Shown: in pieces, positions 33,778 through 42,276 of the stretch | Layout of the letters: every line of letters starts with the position of its first letter | Numbering within the stretch: position 1 is the stretch's first letter | Source of the DNA: Catenisphaera adipataccumulans | GTDB taxonomy: Bacteria > Bacillota_I > Bacilli_A > Erysipelotrichales > Erysipelotrichaceae | Direction: 5' to 3' | DNA length: 64,000 nt | NCBI RefSeq assembly: GCF_014202755.1 | Contig: NZ_JACHHK010000001.1 | Coordinates: forward strand, 310,001-374,000 | Notes under the pieces: generated by a model | What the model was told of the DNA's origin: nothing | The model's database searches: none | What the model saw: the letters and a program-made list of their open reading frames with translations, nothing else | Translations under genes and position numbers: made by a program

Positions 33778-35712
33778 TTATTCTTCGTTCGGAACGACTT
33801 CGATCAATGCATCACCATGCTTGACCTCACCGTCTGCCAGTTTCTTCACTTCGGCATACGAAGGCGTATTGGTGACGATGACCATGGTCGTATCATCGTA
33901 TCCGGCTTTTTTGATCTTTTCTGAATCAAAGGTTCCCAGCACATCGCCGGCTTTGACGCGTTGGTTGGCCTGCACTTTCTGGGTGAAGCCTTCCCCTTTC
34001 ATGTTGACTGTATCGATTCCAATATGGATCAGTACTTCGGCACCGTCATCGGATTTCAATCCATAAGCATGACCCGTCTCGAAGGCAACTTGGATGATGC
34101 CGGAAACAGGTGCGTATACGGTGTTGCCGCTTGGCTGAATGGCAATTCCTTTACCCATCGCTTCGCTGGCGAATACCGGGTCATTCACGGTCGTGATATC
34201 AATCGCTTTTCCATCAGCCGGTGCCTGGATCACTTCATCAGTCGGCGCTGCCGAAGCGACGTCTTCCAATGCAGGTTCGTCTTCCAACGTTTCTTCCATT
34301 TTCTCTGTTTTCTGTGTAACAGTTCCCATTTCTTCATCGCTGTAGCCGAACATGTAAGTCAGGATAAACGATACAACGCAGGTCAGTACGACCATGAAAA
34401 TATATTTGAGCAGCTGTCCGTTTAAGTACAGAAGCATACCTGGAATGATCGTGATGCCAAATCCAGTACCAGCCAGATTCAAGATCGAAGCTAACCAACC
34501 GCCGAAAGCACCGGCAATCAGACCAATCACAAATGGTTTACCATAACGTAAGTTAACACCGAAGATAGCAGGCTCGGTAATACCTAAACTAGCTGAAATC
34601 GCAGCTGGGAAAGCCAAGGCTTTTAATTTCTTTGATTTGGTTTTCACACCAACTGCCAGTGTTGCACCAGCCTGTGCGGTCATGGCAGCCGTAATGATCG
34701 CATTCAGCGGGTCTTTGCCGTCCGCTGCGATCAGCTGTGCCTCCAACAAGTTGAAGATATGATGCACACCAGTTACGACGATGACCTGATGCAGACCGCC
34801 GATGATCAAACCAGATAAACCAAACGGCAGATTCAGGACAAATCGAGTACCAGCCAAAATGTAGTTTTCCACTGTATGGAAGATTGGTCCGATCACGAAC
34901 AATGCCAGGATGGACATGATCAGGAAGGTCACAAACGGAACGACCAATAAATCCAATACATCCGGCACATGTTTATGCAGCCATTTTTCTAACTTCGCAC
35001 CGCACAGACCGACGAAGAAGGCCGGCAGGACAGAGTTTTGATAACCGACGACCGGAATAAAGTTAAAGAAGTAAATCGGTTTGGCAGCACCGCTAGCTAC
35101 ATCCCAGGCGTTCGGTAAATTGGAGTTGACCATCATCAAGCCCAATACAATACCGATGACCGGGTTGCCGCCGAAGACACGGAAGGCTGACCAGCAGATC
35201 AATGCCGGGAAGAAGGCAAATGCCGTATCGGTCAGGACCAAGGAATATGTATAGAAGTTGGATGCCTCAAACGCTTTCTGCGTTGTTCCGAAAACGGCTA
35301 AGACCGTATCATTATCGATGGCACCGCGCACACCCATGAATAAACCAGTGGCAACGATAGCCGGCAGGATCGGAACAAAGACATCACCGAAGGTACGAAT
35401 GGCGCGCTTGAACCAGCTGCCTTGTTTTGCGGCTTCCGCTTTCTGTTCGCTGGTCGAACTGGTCGGCAGTCCCAGCTGAACGACTTCATCATAAATTTTG
35501 TTTACCGTACCGGTTCCGAAAATGATCTGATATTGACCGGCCGTAAAAAAGGCTCCCTGTACTTTATCGATATTTTCGACTGTTTCCTTATCGATTTTTT
35601 TCTCATCATTGACCATGATGCGCAGTCGAGTGGCACAGTGAGCGACGCTTCGAACATTGTCACGGCCGCCGACCGCGTCGATGACCGCTTTTGCGATTTG
35701 TGTGTTATCCAT
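33778..35712 (-). CDS. scrA: Sucrose-type PTS transporter, EIIBCA
   Basis: A 644-residue three-domain PTS permease. EIIB (1 to about 85) has the phospho-Cys C26 in AHCATRLR. EIIC (about 105-460) is a multi-helix channel with GVHHIFNLLEAQLIA and ITEPAIFGVNLRYGKPF. EIIA of the glucose type (about 495-644) has the phospho-His H563 in LIHIGIDTVNMKGEGF. Sequence alone allows sucrose, beta-glucoside or trehalose; the divergent GH32 hydrolase and LacI regulator argue for sucrose. It imports the sugar as the 6-phosphate. Confidence 0.9.
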   Translation of the reverse strand: MDNTQIAKAVIDAVGGRDNVRSVAHCATRLRIMVNDEKKIDKETVENIDKVQGAFFTAGQYQIIFGTGTVNKIYDEVVQLGLPTSSTSEQKAEAAKQGSWFKRAIRTFGDVFVPILPAIVATGLFMGVRGAIDNDTVLAVFGTTQKAFEASNFYTYSLVLTDTAFAFFPALICWSAFRVFGGNPVIGIVLGLMMVNSNLPNAWDVASGAAKPIYFFNFIPVVGYQNSVLPAFFVGLCGAKLEKWLHKHVPDVLDLLVVPFVTFLIMSILALFVIGPIFHTVENYILAGTRFVLNLPFGLSGLIIGGLHQVIVVTGVHHIFNLLEAQLIAADGKDPLNAIITAAMTAQAGATLAVGVKTKSKKLKALAFPAAISASLGITEPAIFGVNLRYGKPFVIGLIAGAFGGWLASILNLAGTGFGITIIPGMLLYLNGQLLKYIFMVVLTCVVSFILTYMFGYSDEEMGTVTQKTEKMEETLEDEPALEDVASAAPTDEVIQAPADGKAIDITTVNDPVFASEAMGKGIAIQPSGNTVYAPVSGIIQVAFETGHAYGLKSDDGAEVLIHIGIDTVNMKGEGFTQKVQANQRVKAGDVLGTFDSEKIKKAGYDDTTMVIVTNTPSYAEVKKLADGEVKHGDALIEVVPNEE

Positions 35713-35735
35713 TTCTTTGCTGCTCCTTTTCCCTA

Positions 35736-35859
35736 TGAAAGCGTTTAACTTTCGTTTACATCCTCATCTTATCATAAAAAACGATTATGTCAATCGTTTA
35801 TCATATTTTTTTGAAAACGCTTAAATTCCGTTGATTTTTAGAATGAAAACGTTTACTAT
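35736..35859. promoter_or_regulatory. Divergent scrA/scrB control region with promoters and operators
   Basis: scrB promoter: TTGATT (35831-35836), 17 bp, TACTAT (35854-35859). scrA promoter: TTGACA (35788-35793, minus), 16 bp, TAAGAT (35766-35771). Three LacI/cre-like boxes occur: TGAAAGCGTTTAAC at 35736-35749, TTGAAAACGCTTAAAT at 35811-35826, TGAAAACGTTTACT at 35844-35857, the last overlapping the scrB -10. A separate dyad AAACGATT-n5-AATCGTTT (35779-35799) covers the scrA -35. ScrR and possibly CcpA are expected to bind. Confidence 0.75.
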
Positions 35860-35886
35860 ATTGTTAAAGGAAAAAGGAGAAAAAAC

Positions 35887-37320
35887 ATGAATCTTCCGAC
35901 AAAGATCCGTTATCGCCGCTATGAAGACTGGAGCGACGAGGAAAAACAAAACATTCAAAAAAAAGTGAGCGCATCCCCTTGGCATGCGATTTATCATGTA
36001 GAGCCCAGGACCGGGCTCTTGAACGATCCCAATGGATTCTGCTTTTTTGACGGCCGTTATCATCTGTTTTATCAAAACTGGCCGTTCGGACCGGCACATG
36101 GTCTGAAATCCTGGGTCGATACTGTCAGTGATGATCTGGTTCACTTTACTGAAACCGGGATCAAACTGCTGCCGGATCATAAAAATGATTTCCAGGGTGC
36201 GTATACCGGCAGTGCCGTTCAGATCGGCGATCGCCTCTTTATCATGTATACCGGAAATGTTCGTGATGAAAACTGGGTCCGCCATCCAAAACAGGTCGGT
36301 GCCTGGATGGACAAAGACGGTAAGATCGAAAAATTTGAAGACGTTCTGATCGAACAGCCAAAAGATGTGACCGAGCACTTCCGCGATCCAATGCTTTTTC
36401 AGGTTGACGGACAGCTGTTTGTGATCATCGGCGCCCAAAGTCTGGATAAAAAAGGGTTCACTAAAATCTACCGTGCACAGGACAATGATGTCCATCACTG
36501 GGTCGAAGTCGGCAATCTGGACGACGGCGGCCTGCGCACGGAATACATGGATGAATGTCCGAACTTGTTATTTGTGGACGGACATCCAGTTTTGATCTAC
36601 AGCCCGCAGGGCCTGGACCAAAAAGAGCTCCAGTACCGCAACATCTATCCGAATGCTTATCGTATCTGTAAAGCGTTTGACACAAAAAAACCAGCCCTGA
36701 TCGAGCCTTCGGAGATCCGCAATTTCGACTATGGATTTGAAACCTATGCGACCCAGGGCTTCAATGCTCCTAACGGCAAGGTCTATGCGGTATCATGGAT
36801 CGGACTGCCGGATATCGACTCACCAACGGATGCGTACGATTACCAGGGCGCGATGACACTGGTCAAGGAATTGTCGGTCAAAGACGGCAAATTAATTCAA
36901 TACCCGGTTCCAGCTATGAAAACTCTGCGTAAGGCAGAACATCCGTTTGCCTCGGTATCGGAAACAAGCAACGCGTATGAATTGGAACTGAAGATCCCGG
37001 CCGAAGAGACCGCAGTATTCAATTTGTTTGATGACGGTCAAAACGGCCTGCGCATCACTGTTGATCCAAAAGCCGGCGCATTAACTGTCGACCGCAGTCA
37101 GATCGGCGAACAATACGCTTTGGAATACGGCACCAGCCGGACTTGTCCGCTGGCGCATGAAGAGACCACATTAAATATTTTCGTGGACCGTTCGATCTTT
37201 GAGATCTACGTAAATAAAGGGGAAGCCGCACTCACCGGCCGCGTCTTCCCGACAAAGGGACAAAGCGGCATCCGCGTGCTTTCCGGCACCGTTGCCGGCA
37301 CTCGTTTCGATTTCAAATAA
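35887..37320 (+). CDS. scrB: Sucrose-6-phosphate hydrolase, GH32
   Basis: 477 residues. GH32 catalytic set: nucleophile D47 in RTGLLNDPNGF, stabiliser D167 in FRDPML, acid/base E223 in MDECPNL. A C-terminal beta-sandwich (about 330-477) includes FVDRSIFEIYVNKGE. It splits sucrose 6-phosphate into glucose 6-phosphate and fructose inside the cell. No signal peptide is present, in agreement with PTS uptake. AAAGGAG precedes the start. Confidence 0.93.
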   Translation: MNLPTKIRYRRYEDWSDEEKQNIQKKVSASPWHAIYHVEPRTGLLNDPNGFCFFDGRYHLFYQNWPFGPAHGLKSWVDTVSDDLVHFTETGIKLLPDHKNDFQGAYTGSAVQIGDRLFIMYTGNVRDENWVRHPKQVGAWMDKDGKIEKFEDVLIEQPKDVTEHFRDPMLFQVDGQLFVIIGAQSLDKKGFTKIYRAQDNDVHHWVEVGNLDDGGLRTEYMDECPNLLFVDGHPVLIYSPQGLDQKELQYRNIYPNAYRICKAFDTKKPALIEPSEIRNFDYGFETYATQGFNAPNGKVYAVSWIGLPDIDSPTDAYDYQGAMTLVKELSVKDGKLIQYPVPAMKTLRKAEHPFASVSETSNAYELELKIPAEETAVFNLFDDGQNGLRITVDPKAGALTVDRSQIGEQYALEYGTSRTCPLAHEETTLNIFVDRSIFEIYVNKGEAALTGRVFPTKGQSGIRVLSGTVAGTRFDFK

Positions 37321-38282
37321 TGGTCGCAAAATTAACCGATGTCGCCAAGCGAGCCGGTGTCAGCCCGACGACTGTATCCCGCGTGATCAACCGCAAGGGA
37401 TACTTATCTGAAAAAACCATACACAAAGTCGAGGAAGCGATGCAGGAACTGGGCTACAAGCCAAATAACCTGGCCCGTTCTTTACAAGGAAAATCTTCCC
37501 GTTTTATCGGTCTGATCTTTCCGAATGTCAGCAACATTTTCTATGCGGAACTGATCAACAGTTTAGAGATCCGTCTGTTTGAACAAGGCTACAAAGCCAT
37601 TTTATGCAACAGTGAAAAGAATCCGTCCAAAGAACGTGAATATCTGCAGATGTTAGATGCCAATCAGGTAGACGGCATCATTTCCGGCAGTCACAATTTA
37701 GGCATTGAAGACTATCGGAAAGTCGATGCGCCGATCATTTCCTTTGACCGCAACCTCGCACCGGATATCCCGATCGTCAGTTCGGACAATTTTGAAGGCG
37801 GACGCCTGGCCGCAAAGACCCTTCGGCATGCCGGTGTCAAGCATCCGATCATCATCAGCGGACGGGACGATTCCGGTTCCCCGACCAAACGCCGCGGTGA
37901 AGGATTTCGTGATGTCTTGCCGGAAACAAAGATCATTCACATTCCGGGTGATTATTCACCGATCCGCAAGAAAATGGAACTGCAGATGGCACTGCGCAAA
38001 GAAAAACCAGATGGCTTATTTGCTTCCGATGATACGACGGCCTTATTGGCGATGCAGATCATCGATCAGGCTGGTTTTACGGTGCCGGATGACATCAAGA
38101 TCATCGGCTATGACGGCACTGCCATGGTGACGACGTATTTCCCTCGCCTGACTACGATCCAACAGCCTATCGCTGAGATCGCACAGGTCTTGGTAGAAGT
38201 ACTGCTGAAGAAGATCAACCATGAACCGGTGGATGCGGAATATATTCTTCCGGTTTCCCTGCTGCCAGGGAAAAGTATTTAA
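37320..38282 (+). CDS. scrR: LacI-family repressor of the sucrose genes
   Basis: 320 residues. N-terminal HTH (about 3-50; LTDVAKRAGVSPTTVSRVINRKGYLS), hinge helix NLARSLQGK, and a periplasmic-binding-like effector domain. The ATG overlaps the scrB stop (TAATG), so both are made from one message and the repressor regulates itself. The likely effector is fructose or sucrose 6-phosphate. Confidence 0.9.
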   Translation: MVAKLTDVAKRAGVSPTTVSRVINRKGYLSEKTIHKVEEAMQELGYKPNNLARSLQGKSSRFIGLIFPNVSNIFYAELINSLEIRLFEQGYKAILCNSEKNPSKEREYLQMLDANQVDGIISGSHNLGIEDYRKVDAPIISFDRNLAPDIPIVSSDNFEGGRLAAKTLRHAGVKHPIIISGRDDSGSPTKRRGEGFRDVLPETKIIHIPGDYSPIRKKMELQMALRKEKPDGLFASDDTTALLAMQIIDQAGFTVPDDIKIIGYDGTAMVTTYFPRLTTIQQPIAEIAQVLVEVLLKKINHEPVDAEYILPVSLLPGKSI

Positions 38283-38283
38283 C

Positions 38284-38307
38284 AGACTGCTTCGGCAGTC
38301 TTTTTTT
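38284..38307 (+). terminator. Terminator of scrBR
   Basis: GACTGC-ttcg-GCAGTC followed by seven T, just after the scrR stop. Confidence 0.9.
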
Positions 38308-38391
38308 CAGACATTTGTTCAACATTGTATAAACCGTTTTATTCTTATTGCGTTATAATTAAGGTACTTTATTAATAAGGAGGTTATGATT

Positions 38392-38979
38392 ATGATGTTT
38401 TATGACAATGATCGAAACTATCAGGATGAATTCCGTGGTTTCTGGAATCAAAATGTGAAGAAATATCGTCGCTGGGCCTTGATCCTAGGCATCGTGATGA
38501 TCATCTTAAGTATTTTATGTTTTACCAATCCGATCCGCTCGATGTACGTTCTGGAAGTTATCGCTTCGATTGTAATGATCTGTATTGGTATCGGCGGCAT
38601 TGCCACCTACTCATCGACACCGGTTTATTTCCGGTTCGGCGGCAGTTTAATTTCGTCGATCTTAAATATCCTGCTGGGAATTATGTTAATTTTGTCCCCG
38701 GCACAGGAAATGATGATGACATTTGCCTTCATCTTTGGAATTGAAATGATGTCCTTCGGTATTCAGGAACTCTCCGTTTCTCATCGGCTGAAATTCTTCG
38801 GCATCGCCGACACCGGTGTTCATACATTCAGCGGTGTCATGAATATCATCTGTGCGTTTATACTCTTTTTCATGCCGCAGGTCTCGATCGCGATCAGCTG
38901 GATCATCGCGGCCTACCTGTTGATCGGCGGTATTTCCCTGTTGATCAACGGCATCAATGCTAAAACGTATGAAATGTAA
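38392..38979 (+). CDS. DUF308 (HdeD-family) membrane protein
   Basis: 195 residues. A short charged cytoplasmic N-terminus is followed by six hydrophobic helices in three pairs, the DUF308 repeat pattern (LGIVMIILSILCFTNPIRS is typical of the first pair). The family is linked to acid stress in enterobacteria, but its role in Firmicutes is unknown. Three ATGs are possible; AAGGAGG at 38377-38383 best fits the ATG at 38392. A TATAAT is at 38354-38359 without a convincing -35. Its terminator is interrupted by the IS element. Confidence 0.85.
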   Translation: MMFYDNDRNYQDEFRGFWNQNVKKYRRWALILGIVMIILSILCFTNPIRSMYVLEVIASIVMICIGIGGIATYSSTPVYFRFGGSLISSILNILLGIMLILSPAQEMMMTFAFIFGIEMMSFGIQELSVSHRLKFFGIADTGVHTFSGVMNIICAFILFFMPQVSIAISWIIAAYLLIGGISLLINGINAKTYEM

Positions 38980-38997
38980 AAAGCTGGCAAAATGGGG

Positions 38998-40504
38998 TGA
39001 ACCCCAAAAGTTGGACAAAATAAGTTATCTAGATTCTAAGGCTTGATTTCTTGCTTCGCAAGGAGTCAGGCCTTTTAATCTGACCTGGATCCTTTCTGTA
39101 TTGTAATAGGTGATGTATTCTTCCATCGCTGCTTTCAGCTCCTCCAGGCTCTTAAATTCATATTCATGTCCATAGAACATCTCGGTCTTCATCTTTCCAA
39201 AGAAATTCTCCATCACACAGTTATCCAGGCAATTGCCTTTTCGTGACATGGACTGTATGATTCCATGCTCCTTCAAGATGGCTCGATACTGTTTCATTTG
39301 ATATTGCCATCCTTGATCACTATGTAAGATCAAACCATCGAATTTCGTATGACCAGCGAATGCCTGCTCAAGCATATCAGTTGTCTGTTTAAAGTCAGCA
39401 CTTGATGAAATATTGTATGAAATGATCGCATGATCATAGAGATCCAGGATCGGTGAAAGATAGAGCTTGCCGGCCGCAATGTGGAATTCGGATACATCCG
39501 TCGTCCAGATCTGGTTGCTTCTCTCGGTGTTAAAGTCACGAACATAAGCTATTGTATGATCTTCTTCATCCACTTTTGGATGGAGCAGACGATTCGGCAC
39601 TGTCTCATTGAAATTCCCTCTATAAGATCTATATTTGGCACGCGGTGTGATACCGTAAAGGTCCATTTTCTTCATCAGGCGTTTCATCGTCTTATGATTC
39701 ACATGAAAACCGTCTCTCTGAAGCTGCAGCACGATCCGGCGATAGCCATATCGTCCTTTATTCTTTTCGAAGATCTCTTTGATCCTCTTCATCAGTTCGG
39801 CATATTTCCGCTCATCCGGATCCTGATGAGACAGCCAGTAATAGTAAGTGGACCGGCTGATCTGGGGCAGTGAAAGATCGGCCGCAATGGCTTCTAGGAT
39901 AAAGTCGACCGGCCGTTTCAGTTCATGCCTTAGTTCGGTCACTGCTCCCGCGATTTCTTCTTTTCCCGGTTCTCTTTTTCCGTAACCAAGGCATTTAATT
40001 TTTTTAAGTATGCGTTTTGTATCGTAAGAATCTCGTTCTGCCTGCGAAGATCCGCAATTTCTTTCTGCAGGGCTTCGTTCTTCTGAGGAAGATCCTTCGG
40101 TTTCTTCTTTGCCATGGGTTTTCCTGCCTTTCTTCTTTTCAATAACATTATACCCGTTAGCGATATATTCTTTCACCCATCGTGGTAAAGTTCCCTGATT
40201 GGAAAGGCCAAGATCCAATGATACGTCTCTCATGGATTCATGTCCGACAAGTACACGTTCGATCGCTGCTTTCTTGAATTCCGGCGAATAATAGGTCCAA
40301 GAATGTCGGATCTGTTCAATGCCCCAGCGGTCTGCTAAATGGACCATGTATCGAATCGCTTTATCAGCCATTCCGTATTCGCGGGATAACTGGTAAATAG
40401 AATCATGTTCATATTTCCATTTATTGTATATTTCTACTTTTGTCTCATATGCATATTTCATAAAGAAAAACCCCTCCAGTTGGTCGTCCAACTTTTGGGG
40501 TTCA
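38998..40504 (-). mobile_element. IS3-family insertion sequence, 1507 bp
   Basis: Perfect 19-bp terminal inverted repeats TGAACCCCAAAAGTTGGAC (38998-39016, and inverted at 40486-40504) have the TG...CA ends of the IS150-like branch of IS3. The transposase is on the minus strand. No target duplication is visible: the flanks are GGG on the left and CTT on the right. The transposase orfA part carries a frameshift. Confidence 0.92.
39025..40461 (-). pseudogene. IS3-family transposase (orfA frameshifted, orfB intact)
   Basis: The helix-turn-helix part (MKYAYETKVEIYNKWKYEHD to TLPRWVKEYIANGYNVIEKK) and the DDE integrase part (STYYYWLSHQ, IWTTDVSEF, LILHSDQGWQYQ, MSRKGNCLDNCVMENFFGKMK) lie in the same frame. 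The leucine zipper between them (LQKEIADLRRQNEILTIQNAYLKKL) is in the +1 frame at 39939-40148. One extra base in the A4 run at 40119-40122 explains this: without it, HTH and zipper join as GRKPMAKKK. A normal IS3 -1 slippage site, A-AAA-AAA, remains before orfB. The start has a GGAGGGG site. OrfA is probably broken and the element silent unless slippage restores it. Confidence 0.85.
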
Positions 40505-40530
40505 CTTCAAAAATTCTCTGCCAGCTTTTT

Positions 40531-41625
40531 TTATGCATCCAATTTCAGATCGCCCGGTTTTACTTTTCCTGCTCTGACCACAAAATGATGAATGAGCGGG
40601 GTCAGCACCGCCGGAAGCACAAAACAGATCAGGATCAAGCCCAGCCAGTCCCAGGCCGTGATAGCTGCTTTAGCACCGGAAGCCACATCAGCAGCCCAGC
40701 CAGTATACACGCCGATCGGGCCGACCAATCCGCAGGTTCCCATACCGGAAGAAACCGGTGTACCGTTCATCTGCATTTTGAAAACACAAGTCGCAACTGG
40801 TCCGGTAATTGCCGAGGTAATGATCGGTGCTGTCCAGATCCAAGGATTGCGGACGATGTTGCCCATCTGCAGCATCGAGGTGCCCAAACCTTGTGAGACC
40901 AAGCCGCCCCAACGGTTTTCCTTAAAACTGATGACCGCAAAGCCGACCATCTGTGCACAGCAGCCCGCAACCGCAGCACCGCCGGCTAAACCAACCAATC
41001 CGAAGGCTGCACAAATCGCGGCCGAGGAAATCGGCAGCGTCAGCGCAATACCGACCAGTACAGATACTAAAATACCCATCCAGAATGGCTGTAAATCTGT
41101 CGCCCACATGATCAGCTGTCCAAGCTGCATCGCAAATGAACCTAATGCCGGTGCCCACCATGCGGAAAGCAGCGTACCGACCGCAATGGTCACCAGCGGC
41201 GTCACCAAAATATCGATCTTTGTTTCTTTGCTGACGGCTTTGCCGATCTCAGAGGCAAAGATCGCGACAAACAAGACGGCTAACGGCCCGCCGGCTCCGC
41301 CCAATGCATTGGCACAGAAACCGACAGCGGTTAATGAAAATAAGACCAACGGCGGACAGTGCAGCGCATAGCCGATCGCGATCGCCATGGCCGGTCCGCT
41401 CATGGCCGAAGCCAGACCGCCGACCGTATACTGTGTGCCGGCAATGGTTGCGACGGGTTCCATCAATGCCGCAATATGCAGCTGAGCACCGAATGTATCG
41501 ATGATCGTTCCGATCAGCAGCGAACAGAACAACCCCTGTGCCATGGCGGACAATGCGTCAATGCCATAGCGATGCAAAGAAATCTCAATGTCTTTTCGTT
41601 TTAAAAACGCTTGAAATGAATTCAT
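40531..41625 (-). CDS. PfoR-like EIIC-family membrane protein, possible vitamin transporter
   Basis: 364 residues, 9-10 hydrophobic helices, rich in Gly and Ala. It matches the PTS EIIC-like family that includes PfoR of clostridia (EPVATIAGTQYTVGGLASAMSGPAMAIAIGYAL, and MGTCGLVGPIGVYTGW). There is no EIIA or EIIB domain and none nearby, so phosphotransfer is unlikely. It is divergent from niaR, and a dyad covers its predicted transcription start, suggesting control by NiaR and a role in niacin-related uptake. That role is inference only. The start at 41625 has GGGAGG; the longer frame upstream is rejected. Confidence 0.75.
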   Translation of the reverse strand: MNSFQAFLKRKDIEISLHRYGIDALSAMAQGLFCSLLIGTIIDTFGAQLHIAALMEPVATIAGTQYTVGGLASAMSGPAMAIAIGYALHCPPLVLFSLTAVGFCANALGGAGGPLAVLFVAIFASEIGKAVSKETKIDILVTPLVTIAVGTLLSAWWAPALGSFAMQLGQLIMWATDLQPFWMGILVSVLVGIALTLPISSAAICAAFGLVGLAGGAAVAGCCAQMVGFAVISFKENRWGGLVSQGLGTSMLQMGNIVRNPWIWTAPIITSAITGPVATCVFKMQMNGTPVSSGMGTCGLVGPIGVYTGWAADVASGAKAAITAWDWLGLILICFVLPAVLTPLIHHFVVRAGKVKPGDLKLDA

Positions 41626-41640
41626 ACATCCTCCCTCAGA

Positions 41641-41713
41641 TGTCTTGACACCTGACATGACAATTCTAGCGAATTCAAAGATCACTGTCAAGAATGTTTA
41701 TTTGCGGTATAAT
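41641..41713. promoter_or_regulatory. Divergent promoter/operator region of the EIIC-like gene and niaR
   Basis: Minus promoter: TTGACA (41686-41691), 17 bp, TAGAAT (41663-41668), driving the EIIC-like gene. An imperfect 22-bp dyad with halves TGTCTTGACA and TGACATGACA at 41641-41662 covers its predicted start site. Plus promoter: TATAAT at 41708-41713, whose -35 region falls on the same 41686-41691 box. The dyad is the candidate NiaR operator. Confidence 0.7.
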
Positions 41714-41719
41714 ATGGGC

Positions 41720-42238
41720 ATGAATGCATCACAACGAAGAGAACGCATTGTCAACGCGCTGGATGGTTCTGACCGTCCGATCAGTGCTGCAGCGCTGGCA
41801 AAACAATACCATGTCAGCCGGCAGATCATCGTCGGCGACGTTGCACTGCTTCGGGCATCCGGGCACAATATCCTGGCGACCCCGCGGGGCTATATTCTGG
41901 AACATCCGGATCAGCAGAACGTATACCGGATCGCCTGCCGGCACAATGCCGAACAAATGCAGGAAGAGCTTTATGCGATCGTCGATGAAGGCTGCACCGT
42001 CATCGATGTGATCGTTTCCCATCCAATTTACGGCCAGCTGACCGGCCAGCTGAATTTATCCAACCGGCATGATGTCGATGAATTTGTGCGCAAATCACGG
42101 GCAAGCAACAGCACTCCGATCAGCGCATTGACCGACGGCATCCACCTTCATACGCTGCGCTCACCGGATCCCGGCGCAGTACAGCGGGTGCGCACGAAAC
42201 TGAAAGAAATGGGGATCCTTTACACCAATGAAACATAA
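41720..42238 (+). CDS. niaR: Transcriptional repressor of NAD biosynthesis NiaR
   Basis: 172 residues. N-terminal HTH (about 5-58; RPISAAALAKQYHVSRQIIVGDVALLRASG) and C-terminal 3H domain, with metal or ligand-binding His in DVIVSHPIYGQLTGQLN, NRHDVDEF and GIHLHTLRSP. NiaR binds nicotinate and represses NAD synthesis and niacin uptake genes. There is no Shine-Dalgarno; the ATG at 41720 is 6 nt after TATAAT. An in-frame ATG at 41714 directly abuts the -10 box and is unlikely. Confidence 0.92.
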   Translation: MNASQRRERIVNALDGSDRPISAAALAKQYHVSRQIIVGDVALLRASGHNILATPRGYILEHPDQQNVYRIACRHNAEQMQEELYAIVDEGCTVIDVIVSHPIYGQLTGQLNLSNRHDVDEFVRKSRASNSTPISALTDGIHLHTLRSPDPGAVQRVRTKLKEMGILYTNET

Positions 42239-42276
42239 AAAAATGTGTCGAAGCTTTCAGCCTCAACACATTTTTA
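42236..42276. terminator. Bidirectional terminator between niaR and the adhesin gene
   Basis: AATGTGT (42242-42248) pairs with ACACATT (42266-42272), extended by an imperfect inner stem; A-rich on the left and T-rich on the right, so it works both ways. Confidence 0.75.

Larger units (their letters stand above)
38978..40532. terminator. Bidirectional terminator split by the IS element
   Basis: The left arm AAAAAGCTGGCA (38978-38989) and the right arm TGCCAGCTTTTTTT (40519-40532) are complementary and stand at the ends of two convergent genes, immediately beside their stop codons. The IS (38998-40504) lies between them. Without the IS they would form one terminator serving both genes, with a loop of about 20 nt. 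Confidence 0.7.

Noticed and set aside
38998-40504. IS element as part of a larger mobile island
   Set aside because: Only one IS is present, the flanking genes are ordinary convergent chromosomal genes, and no integrase, att repeats or cargo are seen.
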